Below are positions 1 to 6,343 of a stretch of 34,384 bases of DNA, piece by piece (the stretch's first letter is position 1; each line of letters begins with the position of its first letter). The DNA is from Candidatus Omnitrophica bacterium CG08_land_8_20_14_0_20_41_16. Its GTDB lineage: Bacteria; Omnitrophota; Gorgyraeia; Gygaellales; Profunditerraquicolaceae. The notes below the pieces were generated by a model. It searched no databases, was not told where the DNA came from, and was given only the letters and a program-made list of their open reading frames with translations. The stretch spans positions 1-34,384 of the forward strand of contig PEYI01000033.1 of the NCBI GenBank assembly GCA_002774445.1, in the 5' to 3' direction. Position numbers and translations under genes: made by a program.

Positions 1-130
1 GTTGCTTGAACCCAAGTACCTTTAGACGAGTGGTTATCGGAAAGCCGTGTGAGGGAAAACCTCACGCACGGTTTGATGAGGAGGCGGTGGAAACACAATT
101 CGGCTGTGCGCCACTGCTCTACTCTACTAA
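1..130 (+). mobile_element. Group II intron, 3' end (domains V-VI)
   Basis: Positions 41-74 have the sequence and fold of group II intron domain V: an AGC-type start, a CCGTG/CACGG lower stem (45-49 with 67-71) and a GTGAGG/CCTCAC upper stem with an AAAA-type loop. Positions 75-125 fit domain VI: GCGGTGG pairs with CCACTGC, CACA pairs with TGTG inside it, and the stem ends in a pyrimidine-rich CTACTCTACT tract where the branch-point adenosine is expected. The intron-encoded reverse transcriptase would lie left of the window. Resemblance to bacterial class C introns is recalled from known examples, not computed. The exact 3' boundary, near 128-131, is uncertain by a few bases. Confidence 0.78.
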
Positions 131-157
131 TCAGGTATAATCCATAATTATACCTGA
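131..157. repeat. Perfect 11-bp palindrome downstream of the intron
   Basis: TCAGGTATAAT (131-141) and ATTATACCTGA (147-157) are perfect inverted repeats around a 5-nt loop. A further inverted copy of the core, GATTATACC, follows at 159-167, just before the Shine-Dalgarno of the next gene. The palindrome contains a TATAAT-like hexamer, so it could be an operator/promoter, a small hairpin, or part of the intron target site. The sequence does not decide between these. Confidence 0.6.
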
Positions 158-177
158 AGATTATACCAGGAGAGTGT

Positions 178-951
178 ATGATACGAAACGCGAATTTACG
201 CGAATTAGCGAAGCGAATTTACGCGAATAAATTAGCGAGAATTAGCGACAAACGCGAATTTACGCGAATATTAGCGCTAATTAGCGTTATAATTCTTTTC
301 AATTCTGTTATTTTTATTCCTAAAGCTGAAGCGGGAATAACTCTGCGCTTGGTGGCAGTGAACCCGGCGGATATTGAGCAAACTGTTCCGGTGAAGGTTT
401 ATCTGCCGATGGAAACTAAACCCGAGGATATTCTTTATAAAGAAGACCTGGAGGTTGGTTATGATACGCAGCAGGGTTCTTATTATGTTCATGGCGAGTA
501 TACGCTTAAGCCCAAGGAAGTCTTGGAGAAGGAGATTGAGCTTAAAGATATCTGGGTGATCGATGAAACCCAAATCTCTTTATTGCGTCAAGAGGCTAAG
601 AGTACTACGGATGATTTTAAGAAAACCAATTTCGCAGAAAAGGCGGCATTGATTTATCAAGGTATTGATAAGAAGCTTCAGGAAGTTAGTGAGATGCAGA
701 AGGCTGCGACAATTAGCCCTGGATATCATATCTCTAATTATCGCAGTAGTATCGGTTTGTTGAATTCGGCTAAGGCGGACTTGCTGGCGGCGAAAACACT
801 TTTGGCGGAAGTAGCGCCAAAGGGGATGGCGAAATTTACCTGGAAGATCATCCTGTTTATTATTATTTTCTTGGGCGTTTTGGGTTTGGGTTTCTTTTTT
901 ATTTGGCAGCGGCAAACCAAAATTGAAGCTGAGCAAAAACCTCAGGATTAA
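178..951 (+). CDS. Exported membrane-anchored hypothetical protein
   Basis: 257 residues, product not recognised. ATG 178 follows a clear AGGAGA ribosome site. The first 30 residues are basic and are encoded by an AATTTACGCG-type DNA repeat. A hydrophobic signal-like stretch (about residues 31-52, ending near AEAG) follows, then a beta-rich region (about 55-130, with a VKVYLP...YYVHGEYTLKPKE pattern), a charged, probably helical region (about 140-215) and a C-terminal transmembrane helix (about 223-243) with a short charged tail. This suggests export with the bulk outside the cytoplasm and a C-terminal anchor. I recall similar beta modules in uncharacterised envelope proteins of environmental bacteria, but no function follows. 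No downstream ATG exists before the hydrophobic segment, so the repeat-encoded N-terminus is probably real. Confidence 0.7.
   Translation: MIRNANLRELAKRIYANKLARISDKREFTRILALISVIILFNSVIFIPKAEAGITLRLVAVNPADIEQTVPVKVYLPMETKPEDILYKEDLEVGYDTQQGSYYVHGEYTLKPKEVLEKEIELKDIWVIDETQISLLRQEAKSTTDDFKKTNFAEKAALIYQGIDKKLQEVSEMQKAATISPGYHISNYRSSIGLLNSAKADLLAAKTLLAEVAPKGMAKFTWKIILFIIIFLGVLGLGFFFIWQRQTKIEAEQKPQD
190..290. repeat. AATTTACGCG/TTAGCG repeat cluster inside the CDS
   Basis: The 16-mer GCGAATTTACGCGAAT occurs exactly three times (190-205, 213-228, 254-269), interleaved with ATTAGCG-type units (204-210, 231-237, 241-247, 270-276, 280-286). The cluster encodes the basic N-terminus of the protein starting at 178 and contains no stop in that frame. 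Units are too short and irregularly spaced for a CRISPR array. It looks like a degenerate intergenic repeat family captured by, or inserted into, the 5' end of the gene. Confidence 0.8.
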
Positions 952-1014
952 TAGGGACAGCGACTATTTTTCATATTATGTTTTATCCAATAAATAGTCG
1001 CTGTCCCTAATTAA
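948..1014. repeat. REP-like hairpin, GGGACAGCGAC family
   Basis: TAGGGACAGCGACTATTT (952-969) pairs perfectly with AAATAGTCGCTGTCCCTA (992-1009), with weaker pairing beyond it, around a 22-nt loop. It starts at the stop codon of the upstream gene and fills the gap to the next start. The same arm recurs alone at 1844-1861, and a variant hairpin lies at 4802-4870. REP sequences with a GGGACAG core are known from many bacteria, often mobilised by REP-associated Y1 transposases; none is seen in this window. Confidence 0.85.
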
Positions 1015-1019
1015 TAAAT

Positions 1020-1793
1020 ATGAAAAAACTACTTCTTTCCCTCTTTATTCTATTTTCCTTTTCCCGGGGGATTTGCGCGGAAGTTGACAGCTCTCTTTGG
1101 CAAACGGAAAAATCCCAGCACTTCATTATTTATTACCAGGAGGATACTACCGGTTTTGTCAAGGAGTTGATCAACCAGGCGGAGAAATATTATAATAGCA
1201 TTGTGGAGAATATGGGGTTCCGCCGGTTTGATTTTTGGAGTTGGGATAACCGCGCGAAAATTTATTTATTTAATGATAATGCTGGTTATAGCAAAGAAAC
1301 CCGGCAGGCAACCCAGAGCGGAGCGATGGTTTCCGTAAAAAACCGTACGATTAAGACCTATCTTGGGCAGGATGTTTTTTTTGATTCTATTCTTCCGCAT
1401 GAGATGACGCATATTATCTTCCGCGAATTCGTCGGATCAGATAAAGAGCTGCCGCTTTGGTTGGATGAAGGAATTGCCTGTTCTCAGGAAAAGAGCAGTT
1501 TGGTTAGCCGCATGGCCATAACTAAAAATATTATTAATCAAAACAACTATCTTAAATTTGATAAGCTTTTTGAGATTCGGGATTTTGCCTTAATTGTGCC
1601 GTATACGTTTTATTCCGAAAGCGCCTCAATCATTATTTTTTTAATGGAAGAGTATGGCAGTGAAAAGTTCCTAGATTTTTGCCGAAAATTACGGGACGCA
1701 GAGCCTTGGAAACAGGCGTTGTTGGAGACATATCATTTTTTTAATTCTGAGGAGATGGAGCGGGCCTGGAAGAGTTATATTTTACATAGATAG
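1020..1793 (+). CDS. Secreted gluzincin-like zinc peptidase (peptidase MA-like)
   Basis: 257 residues. A typical signal peptide (MKK, then a hydrophobic core, ending near GICA at about residue 20) predicts export. The motif H127-E-M-T-H131 is a canonical HExxH zinc site in the context LPHEMTHIIF, and D149-E150-G-I-A supplies the likely third ligand, Glu150, 19 residues after the second His. This layout, with a C-terminal helical region containing a YGSEKFLDF segment, is that of peptidase MA-like proteins. Substrate is unknown. The start follows directly on a REP hairpin and no good Shine-Dalgarno is visible. The stop codon TAG doubles as the first unit of a TAGG heptamer array. Zinc-protease assignment is confident; the role is not. 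Confidence 0.8.
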   Translation: MKKLLLSLFILFSFSRGICAEVDSSLWQTEKSQHFIIYYQEDTTGFVKELINQAEKYYNSIVENMGFRRFDFWSWDNRAKIYLFNDNAGYSKETRQATQSGAMVSVKNRTIKTYLGQDVFFDSILPHEMTHIIFREFVGSDKELPLWLDEGIACSQEKSSLVSRMAITKNIINQNNYLKFDKLFEIRDFALIVPYTFYSESASIIIFLMEEYGSEKFLDFCRKLRDAEPWKQALLETYHFFNSEEMERAWKSYILHR

Positions 1794-1825
1794 GTGTTAG
1801 GTTCTCGGTTCTCGGTTCTCTAGGA
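1791..1825. repeat. Heptamer array A (TAGGTNN-like)
   Basis: Seven-bp periodic units run in strict phase: TAGGTGT (1791), TAGGTTC (1798), TCGGTTC (1805), TCGGTTC (1812), then TCTAGGA. The first unit contains the stop codon of the upstream gene. This is the most degenerate of four such arrays in the window. Confidence 0.7.
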
Positions 1826-1843
1826 TAAATAGGTAAATATAAA

Positions 1844-1915
1844 TAGGGACAGCGACTATTTTTTAGAGCATCATCCCCACGAAAGCGGGGATCAGATTCC
1901 CGCCTGCGCGGGAAT
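1844..1915. repeat. Solo REP arm fused to two small inverted repeats
   Basis: One arm of the GGGACAGCGAC family (TAGGGACAGCGACTATTT, 1844-1861) has no partner arm nearby. It is followed by ATCCCC/GGGGAT (1873-1878 with 1887-1892) and ATTCCCGC/GCGGGAAT (1896-1903 with 1908-1915). The latter is the widespread ATTCCCGC...GCGGGAAT intergenic repeat of many bacteria. The arrangement looks like repeats nested into or truncating each other. Confidence 0.75.
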
Positions 1916-1937
1916 GACAAGAGAAGCAGGAGAGAAG

Positions 1938-2237
1938 ATGGAAAATAAATATATAGAAAAATTAAAACAGTTGACATTGGCTTCATTAGATGGAGAGAAG
2001 GTAAAGGTGGTGCTTTTTGGCTCTCGAGCCCGGCAGGAGCACCGCAGGACTTCGGATGTTGACATAGGTCTGATACCTTCCGGCGCGCTTAATAAAAAAA
2101 AGCTGGTTTTGTTGAAGGACAAGGTAGAGGAGTTGAATATTCCTTATAAGGTGGAGATTGTGGATTTTTCGCAGGCCTCTTCGGATTTTAAAAAGGAAAC
2201 GATGAAGGGAGCGGTAATATGGAAAGACTGGAATTAA
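1938..2237 (+). CDS. mntA: MNT-type nucleotidyltransferase antitoxin, MntA-like
   Basis: 99 residues from ATG 1938, preceded by an AGGAGAG ribosome site. An upstream in-frame ATG at 1914 lies in a repeat and was rejected. The motif G28-S29, ten residues, then D40-V-D42 is the GSX10DXD signature of minimal nucleotidyltransferases, with a further Glu (VEIVDF) near residue 73 as candidate third acidic ligand. In characterised HEPN/MNT modules this protein AMPylates a tyrosine of the partner HEPN toxin and so neutralises it. The next gene overlaps by 19 bp and encodes a HEPN-type partner, which supports that role. The pair lies in a repeat-rich accessory stretch, as toxin-antitoxin modules often do. 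Confidence 0.87.
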   Translation: MENKYIEKLKQLTLASLDGEKVKVVLFGSRARQEHRRTSDVDIGLIPSGALNKKKLVLLKDKVEELNIPYKVEIVDFSQASSDFKKETMKGAVIWKDWN

Positions 2238-2596
2238 AACATCGCGACGCGTTGAAAGCCTTAAGTACTCTTAAGGATATTTTAAGAGAGCCGTTTTCCG
2301 TGATTGTGCGGGACGCGGCCATACAGCGGTTTGAATATACGTTTGAGGCCTTCTGGAAGTTTATCCGGGAATACCTAAAGGAAAAAGAGGGGATTATCGC
2401 GAATTCCCCCAAGTCCTGTTTTAAGGAGGTTTTTTCCCTCGGGCTTGCCAGCGAGGATGAAACTGTGGCGCTGCAGGAAATGACTGATAAAAGAAACGAT
2501 ACCTCGCACACCTATAAAGAAAACGTCGCGCAGGGAATTTATGAAAAACTCCAGGAGTATTGCGCGCTTATGGAAAAGATACTTGCAGGGATCTAA
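2219..2596 (+). CDS. hepT: HEPN-domain toxin, HepT/HI0074-like
   Basis: 125 residues, all-helical in appearance. R92-N-D-T-S-H97-T-Y99 matches the RX4HXY motif of HepT-type HEPN ribonucleases; Arg and His are the catalytic pair, and the Tyr is the residue AMPylated by MntA in characterised systems. The protein also resembles the HI0074 family, long annotated as nucleotidyltransferase substrate-binding protein. ATG 2219 lies inside the 3' end of the antitoxin gene (19-bp overlap) behind a GGGAG site, so the pair is probably translationally coupled. Predicted activity is RNA cleavage when unmodified. The exact subfamily and RNA target cannot be read from sequence. Confidence 0.85.
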   Translation: MERLELKHRDALKALSTLKDILREPFSVIVRDAAIQRFEYTFEAFWKFIREYLKEKEGIIANSPKSCFKEVFSLGLASEDETVALQEMTDKRNDTSHTYKENVAQGIYEKLQEYCALMEKILAGI

Positions 2597-2618
2597 ACAT
2601 GGACGAGAAGGAGAAAAT

Positions 2619-3497
2619 ATGGCAAAAGAGGTAAATGTTTTGATTATCGATGAGGATGCGGCTCTGGCTGCGCAGCTGGATAATACGCTTAAGGCCGTTG
2701 GTTACCATACGTGGGTAGTGACGAACCCCAAAGAAGGAATAAACCTCCTGCACAGCAGCGCCTTTAGTGTGGTAATAACCGAAATGCGTTCAGCCAAGAT
2801 GAACGGGGCGCAGGTTATTCAGGCAGTGCATAAGATTTCGGAACAGACCAATGTCATTGTAATTACTCCGTATTCTTTTATCAGCTCGGCGATTGAAGCG
2901 ATGGAGGCAGGCGCTTACGGCTATATTACCAAGCCTTTAAACAGCTCGGAGGTCAGGATTGTCATAGAGCGGGCGGTAGAAAGGTATTTTCTGCTTTACG
3001 GTAACGAAGAAAAAGAATTTCTTGTTGATCTTGCCGTGCGCGACGGCTTAACCGGGTTATTTAACCGCAGGTATTTTAATGAGTTGATTACGGTAGAAGT
3101 CAACCACCTGAAGCGCTCTCCGGCGGCGCTCTCCTTACTAATGCTTGACATCGATAATTTTAAAAATTATAATGATAGCCAAGGCCATCCGGCAGGGGAT
3201 GTTTTGCTTAAGGATGCGGCCAAAGTTTTTAAGAATTCTGTGCGCCCCTCAGATCTAGTTTGCCGCTACGGCGGAGAAGAGTTTATGATTATCCTGCCGC
3301 AGACGAATAAAATGGCTGCCAAAATTGTTGCCGAGCGCCTGCGGGTTCAAGTCGGGTTGTACCTGCCGACAACCGTAAGCATAGGTATTGCCGGTATCCC
3401 CGAAGACGCGCAGGAGATTAGCGTGCTGATCGAAAAGGCGGATAACGCTTTATATCAGGCGAAAAAGACCGGCAAAAACAAGTGGTGCGCAGCTTAA
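2619..3497 (+). CDS. Response-regulator diguanylate cyclase (REC-GGDEF)
   Basis: 292 residues from ATG 2619, behind an AAGGAG site. An in-frame start at 2541 inside hepT is less likely. Residues about 5-120 are a receiver domain with the acidic pair (IIDED), the conserved Thr (VITPYS) and Lys (ITKPL). The phospho-acceptor position, however, is Glu55 (VVITEMRSAKMNG) rather than Asp. Residues about 135-290 form a GGDEF domain with the active motif G218-G-E-E-F222 and an inhibitory-site RxxD at R209-D212, so it should make cyclic di-GMP and be product-inhibited. Glu at the phosphorylation site often mimics the phosphorylated state, so the enzyme may be constitutively on. The stop codon lies inside the left arm of a 17-bp inverted repeat. 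Confidence 0.9.
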   Translation: MAKEVNVLIIDEDAALAAQLDNTLKAVGYHTWVVTNPKEGINLLHSSAFSVVITEMRSAKMNGAQVIQAVHKISEQTNVIVITPYSFISSAIEAMEAGAYGYITKPLNSSEVRIVIERAVERYFLLYGNEEKEFLVDLAVRDGLTGLFNRRYFNELITVEVNHLKRSPAALSLLMLDIDNFKNYNDSQGHPAGDVLLKDAAKVFKNSVRPSDLVCRYGGEEFMIILPQTNKMAAKIVAERLRVQVGLYLPTTVSIGIAGIPEDAQEISVLIEKADNALYQAKKTGKNKWCAA

Positions 3498-3571
3498 CCC
3501 CGCACCTTCTTAATATTTAAATATAGAAAGACGTGAGGGTTAGAATAAATAAACAGAAGGTGCGGGGTTAA
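3494..3571. repeat. 17-bp perfect inverted repeat before the atp genes
   Basis: TTAACCCCGCACCTTCT (3494-3510) and AGAAGGTGCGGGGTTAA (3555-3571) are perfect inverted repeats around a 44-nt loop. The left arm contains the stop codon of the cyclase gene. The right arm ends one base before the ATG of the epsilon gene and contains the only G-rich ribosome-site candidate for it. It may act as a transcription or translation barrier, or may be a REP-like element of another family. Confidence 0.85.
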
Positions 3572-3572
3572 A

Positions 3573-3797
3573 ATGCAGGTTTCTATATTAGAGCCGAAAA
3601 AAGTAGTCTGGGAAGGCCGGGCAAAAGAGGTGCGCTTACCGGCTGAAGACGGCGATATTTGCGTTTTAGATTTTCACCAACCTTTTTTGATTCGTTTACG
3701 CCAAGGTGTGGTAAGAAGTGATAAAGAGCGTACGGCAATTAAAGACGGAATTGCTTTTTTACGTAGTAATAAGTTAATTTTATTTGTGGAGATTTAA
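3573..3797 (+). CDS. atpC: ATP synthase F1 epsilon subunit, short form
   Basis: 74 residues, corresponding only to the N-terminal beta-sandwich of epsilon: the start MQVSILEPKKVVWEG and the LPAEDGDICVL segment match the family's MxLxIVTPExxxF and PGxxGxxxIL pattern. The usual protein is about 130-140 residues and has a C-terminal helical hairpin that inhibits ATP hydrolysis; that hairpin is absent and the gene ends cleanly. The protein should still link gamma to the c-ring but lack self-inhibition. It is the first gene of the cluster, 9 bp before the c-subunit gene. Placing epsilon first recalls N-type (alternate) ATPase operons, in which beta and epsilon lead. Confidence 0.8.
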   Translation: MQVSILEPKKVVWEGRAKEVRLPAEDGDICVLDFHQPFLIRLRQGVVRSDKERTAIKDGIAFLRSNKLILFVEI

Positions 3798-3806
3798 TCA
3801 CTTAAT

Positions 3807-4019
3807 ATGTCAACTTTAGCCCTGATTTTTGTTATGTTTCTGAGTACTGCCGGTCCGGCGGCAGTTATTGCCCTGGTCGGCTCGGCGGCAGTTAAGGCAG
3901 TGGCGCGCAACCCTTCGGCATCAGCCAAGATTTTTATCGTCATGATTTTATCATTTATTTTTTCCGAAGCCATAGCGGTTTTAGCATTATTGATTATTTA
4001 TAATTTATTTGCTAAATAG
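3807..4019 (+). CDS. atpE: ATP synthase F0 subunit c
   Basis: 70 residues forming one membrane hairpin. Helix 1 (about 5-30) leads to a polar loop with the diagnostic A-R-N-P sequence, and helix 2 (about 42-67) carries the ion-binding Glu in the context FSEAIAV. In sodium-binding c-subunits this Glu is usually followed by Ser or Thr and helix 1 carries a Gln. Here the residues after Glu are Ala-Ile and the Gln position is apparently Ile, so proton use is more likely. It sits 9 bp after epsilon; a heptamer repeat array follows the stop codon before the b-delta gene. Confidence 0.9.
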   Translation: MSTLALIFVMFLSTAGPAAVIALVGSAAVKAVARNPSASAKIFIVMILSFIFSEAIAVLALLIIYNLFAK

Positions 4020-4022
4020 AAT

Positions 4023-4053
4023 TAGGTTTTAGGTTATAGGTTCTAGGTGTTAG
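4023..4053. repeat. Heptamer array B (TAGGTNN)4
   Basis: Four perfectly phased units, TAGGTTT (4023), TAGGTTA (4030), TAGGTTC (4037) and TAGGTGT (4044), followed by TAGAATA. It starts 4 bp after the stop codon of the c-subunit gene. Because 7 is not a multiple of 3, the TAG triplets fall in all three forward frames. Confidence 0.85.
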
Positions 4054-4084
4054 AATAACGAAAATAGCGGGGAGAAGGGAGAAC

Positions 4085-4804
4085 ATGCTTTTAAATTTAT
4101 TAATTATTCAGACGGTTACCTTTATTGGAATATTTTTCCTTTTACGTTTTCTTTTTTCCCGCCATTTGAATGCTGCTCTGGCCAGATTAAATACCCTGCA
4201 TGAAGAGAATTTAATTAAGGAGCAACAGCTCACAGATGAACTTAAACGCGCCAAAGAAGAGGGTGATGCGCAGATTAAGCGGGCTAAAGATGAAGCCGGC
4301 TTAATTATTGAAGAGGCGCGCAATGAAGGTATCAAGTTACGCGCGAATCTGGAGGAGCAGGCCAAAACTCAAGTAACTAAAATTATTGCCGATGGCAATA
4401 ATGAGGCAGAGAGATTTAAAGAAAAATATTTGAAAGAGACCGAGGTCCACAGTTTGGATTTAGCCATGAAACTGGTCGAGCAGCTCTTAAGTGAAAAAGA
4501 TAAAGAAAATTTGCAGCAAGAGTTTATCTCTGAGATAATCTTTGAGATCGCTAAACTCTCTAAAAATCAATTCAGTGTAGTTTCGGATCGGGTCAAGGTT
4601 ATTTCTAGTCAATTACTTAGGAAAGATCAGAAAGAAAATTTGCAGCAGGTCTTAAAAGAAAAGACCGGCAGGGAGATGATTTTTGAGGAGATTTTGAGAA
4701 AGGATCTCATCGGCGGATTAATTGTTGAAATCGGCGGCTTAGTAATTGACGGAACTTTAAAAAATAAACTGCAAAGAATTCTTCCTTATTTTAAAAAAAA
4801 TTAA
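4085..4804 (+). CDS. atpFH: ATP synthase b-delta fusion subunit
   Basis: 239 residues. One N-terminal transmembrane helix (about 2-24) is followed by a long charged coiled coil (about 30-135, rich in KRAKEEG and EEARNEG patterns) typical of subunit b. The C-terminal third (about 165-235) matches the end of delta/OSCP, with the closing LIGGLIVEIGGLVIDGTLKNKLQRI pattern that corresponds to delta's DPxLIGGxxxxxGxxxxDxSxxxxLxxL. The protein therefore joins the peripheral stalk and its F1 attachment in one chain, which explains the lack of a separate atpH. ATG 4085 follows GGGAGAAGGGAG. The stop codon is the foot of a 24-bp hairpin that separates it from atpA. Confidence 0.88.
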   Translation: MLLNLLIIQTVTFIGIFFLLRFLFSRHLNAALARLNTLHEENLIKEQQLTDELKRAKEEGDAQIKRAKDEAGLIIEEARNEGIKLRANLEEQAKTQVTKIIADGNNEAERFKEKYLKETEVHSLDLAMKLVEQLLSEKDKENLQQEFISEIIFEIAKLSKNQFSVVSDRVKVISSQLLRKDQKENLQQVLKEKTGREMIFEEILRKDLIGGLIVEIGGLVIDGTLKNKLQRILPYFKKN

Positions 4805-4870
4805 ATAGGGACAGCAACCATTTTTAACTTATCGCTGCCCTATTTAAAAAATGGTTGCTGTCCCTATTTA
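4802..4870. repeat. 24-bp perfect REP-like hairpin between atpFH and atpA
   Basis: Positions 4802-4825 pair without mismatch with 4847-4870 around a 21-nt loop. The arm carries AAATAGGGACAGCAACCATT, a variant of the GGGACAGCGAC family with GCGACTATTT changed to GCAACCATTT in both arms. The stem begins at the stop codon of the b-delta gene and ends on the A of the atpA start codon, so the whole intergenic gap is this element. No Shine-Dalgarno is visible for atpA. The loop itself holds a partial copy (ATCGCTGCCCTATTTA). Confidence 0.9.
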
Positions 4871-6330
4871 TGCAAATTCAAGCTTTAGATATTAAAGAAG
4901 TCGGTAAGATCGAAGAGGTCAGGCAGGGGATTATCAAAATAAGCGGCCTGCCCAGTTGTTCTTATGGCGAGGTTATTGAGCTGGCTAATGGCTATAAAGG
5001 GATGATTATTGAATTTAATCCTAGCGGAGCCTACGGAATTGTCTTTGGTGATGAGCAGGGGGTCAACGTTGGGGACTCGGTTTCTAGTAAAGGCGAATTA
5101 TTAAACGTTCCGGTGGGAGAAAATTTTATCGGCCGGGTAGTTGATGCCTTAGGCAGGCCTTTGGATGGCAAAGAAGAGATTGAACCGGCAGGTTTTAACC
5201 CGGCATTTCGGGAAGCAGCCGGGGTTATGGAACGTGAACCGATTAATCAGGCGCTGCATACGGGAATTAAGATTATTGATCTTTTAATTCCTTTAGGCAA
5301 GGGGCAGCGTGAGTTAGTCGTCGGTGACCGGCAGATCGGTAAGACCAGCGTTGGCTTGGATACGATTATTAATCAAAAGGAGAAAAATGTTATTTGTATC
5401 TATTGTTGGATTGGGGGTAATAACGCTGCTTTTAATAAAATTATCCAACAGTTAAAACAAAAAGGTTTAATGGATTATGTTTTGGCGGTTTCAGCTTCTG
5501 CCGGAAGCTCTACTGCCGAGCAGTATCTTTGTCCTTATACCGCAGCTTCTTTAGGTGAATATTTTATGTATAAAGGTAAAGATGTTTTAATAGTTTTTGA
5601 TGACCTGACCAAACACAGCTGGGTTTACCGGCAGATGTCACTCCTGTTAGAACGCGCACCCGGGCGCGAAGCGTATCCGGGAGATATTTTCTTTCTGCAT
5701 TCCCAGCTTATGGAGCGGGCGGGCAGGTTAAAAACTAAATTTGGCGGTGGATCAATGACTTTTCTCCCCCTAGCGGAAACCTTACAAGGGGATATTACCG
5801 GCTATATTTGTTCAAATCTTGTTTCGATGACCGACGGACAGATTTATTTAAGCACCAATCTTTTTCAGGAAGGGTTTAAACCGGGGATTGATTTAGAGTT
5901 ATCGGTTTCACGTATTGGCAGCAAGGTGCAATGCCCAGCGATTAAAGAATTGAGCAAGGGCCTGCGGTATGAGTATGTACAGTTTCGATCTTTATTGCGT
6001 TTAACGCGCTTGAGGACCAAACTTTCTCCGGAGGCTGCTGCTCAACTACAGCGTGGCCGCACGCTTTATGAGATTTTAACGCAGGAAAATAATGCCCCGG
6101 TTTCTCAGGCCGAAGAAATTGCCCTATTTTATGCTTTTCAGAAAAGGATTTTAGAGGCATTGAATATCGCCCAAGTGAAAATATTTAAAAATGAATTTTT
6201 TAAACATTTAGAAAAATATAATCAGAGTCTGATTGATGATTTAAATAAACGGGGGGAGTTAACCGAAGAGGTTAAATTGCAGTTAGATAAAGTGATTAAG
6301 GAGTTCTTTAGAACTCTTATGCTAGGCTAA
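4870..6330 (+). CDS. atpA: ATP synthase F1 alpha subunit
   Basis: 486 residues from ATG 4870; a TTG 15 bp upstream lies inside the hairpin and is unlikely. The P-loop is G152-D-R-Q-I-G-K-T159 (the usual GDRQTGKT with Ile for Thr). The GGREAYPGD-type block appears as APGREAYPGDIFFLHSQLMERAG, and the arginine finger is R348 in SVSRIGSKVQ. Length is slightly below the usual 500-510, with a short N-terminal crown. It forms the non-catalytic half of the F1 hexamer. Translation may depend on coupling from the upstream gene or on disruption of the hairpin, since no ribosome site is seen. The gamma gene follows after 13 bp. Confidence 0.95.
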   Translation: MQIQALDIKEVGKIEEVRQGIIKISGLPSCSYGEVIELANGYKGMIIEFNPSGAYGIVFGDEQGVNVGDSVSSKGELLNVPVGENFIGRVVDALGRPLDGKEEIEPAGFNPAFREAAGVMEREPINQALHTGIKIIDLLIPLGKGQRELVVGDRQIGKTSVGLDTIINQKEKNVICIYCWIGGNNAAFNKIIQQLKQKGLMDYVLAVSASAGSSTAEQYLCPYTAASLGEYFMYKGKDVLIVFDDLTKHSWVYRQMSLLLERAPGREAYPGDIFFLHSQLMERAGRLKTKFGGGSMTFLPLAETLQGDITGYICSNLVSMTDGQIYLSTNLFQEGFKPGIDLELSVSRIGSKVQCPAIKELSKGLRYEYVQFRSLLRLTRLRTKLSPEAAAQLQRGRTLYEILTQENNAPVSQAEEIALFYAFQKRILEALNIAQVKIFKNEFFKHLEKYNQSLIDDLNKRGELTEEVKLQLDKVIKEFFRTLMLG

Positions 6331-6343
6331 TTTTAGACTCAGT

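Noticed and set aside
190-290. Possible CRISPR-like array
   Set aside because: Units are 16 bp or less, spacing is irregular and there are no spacers of uniform length; the sequence is coding.
1914-1937. Upstream ATG (1914) as start of the MntA-like protein
   Set aside because: It lies in the ATTCCCGC...GCGGGAAT repeat and has no ribosome site; ATG 1938 follows AGGAGAG directly.
1741-2122. Minus-strand open frames with SFPRRRES and VIPAQAGI peptides
   Set aside because: These peptides are the usual translation of the ATTCCCGC/GCGGGAAT repeat, and the frames lie over real plus-strand genes.
3807-4019. Sodium-translocating c subunit
   Set aside because: The ion-binding Glu is followed by Ala-Ile instead of Ser/Thr and the helix-1 Gln is not present at the aligned position.
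4855-4869. TTG 4855 as start of atpA
   Set aside because: It lies in the right arm of the perfect hairpin; ATG 4870 gives the expected N-terminus MQIQALDIKEV.
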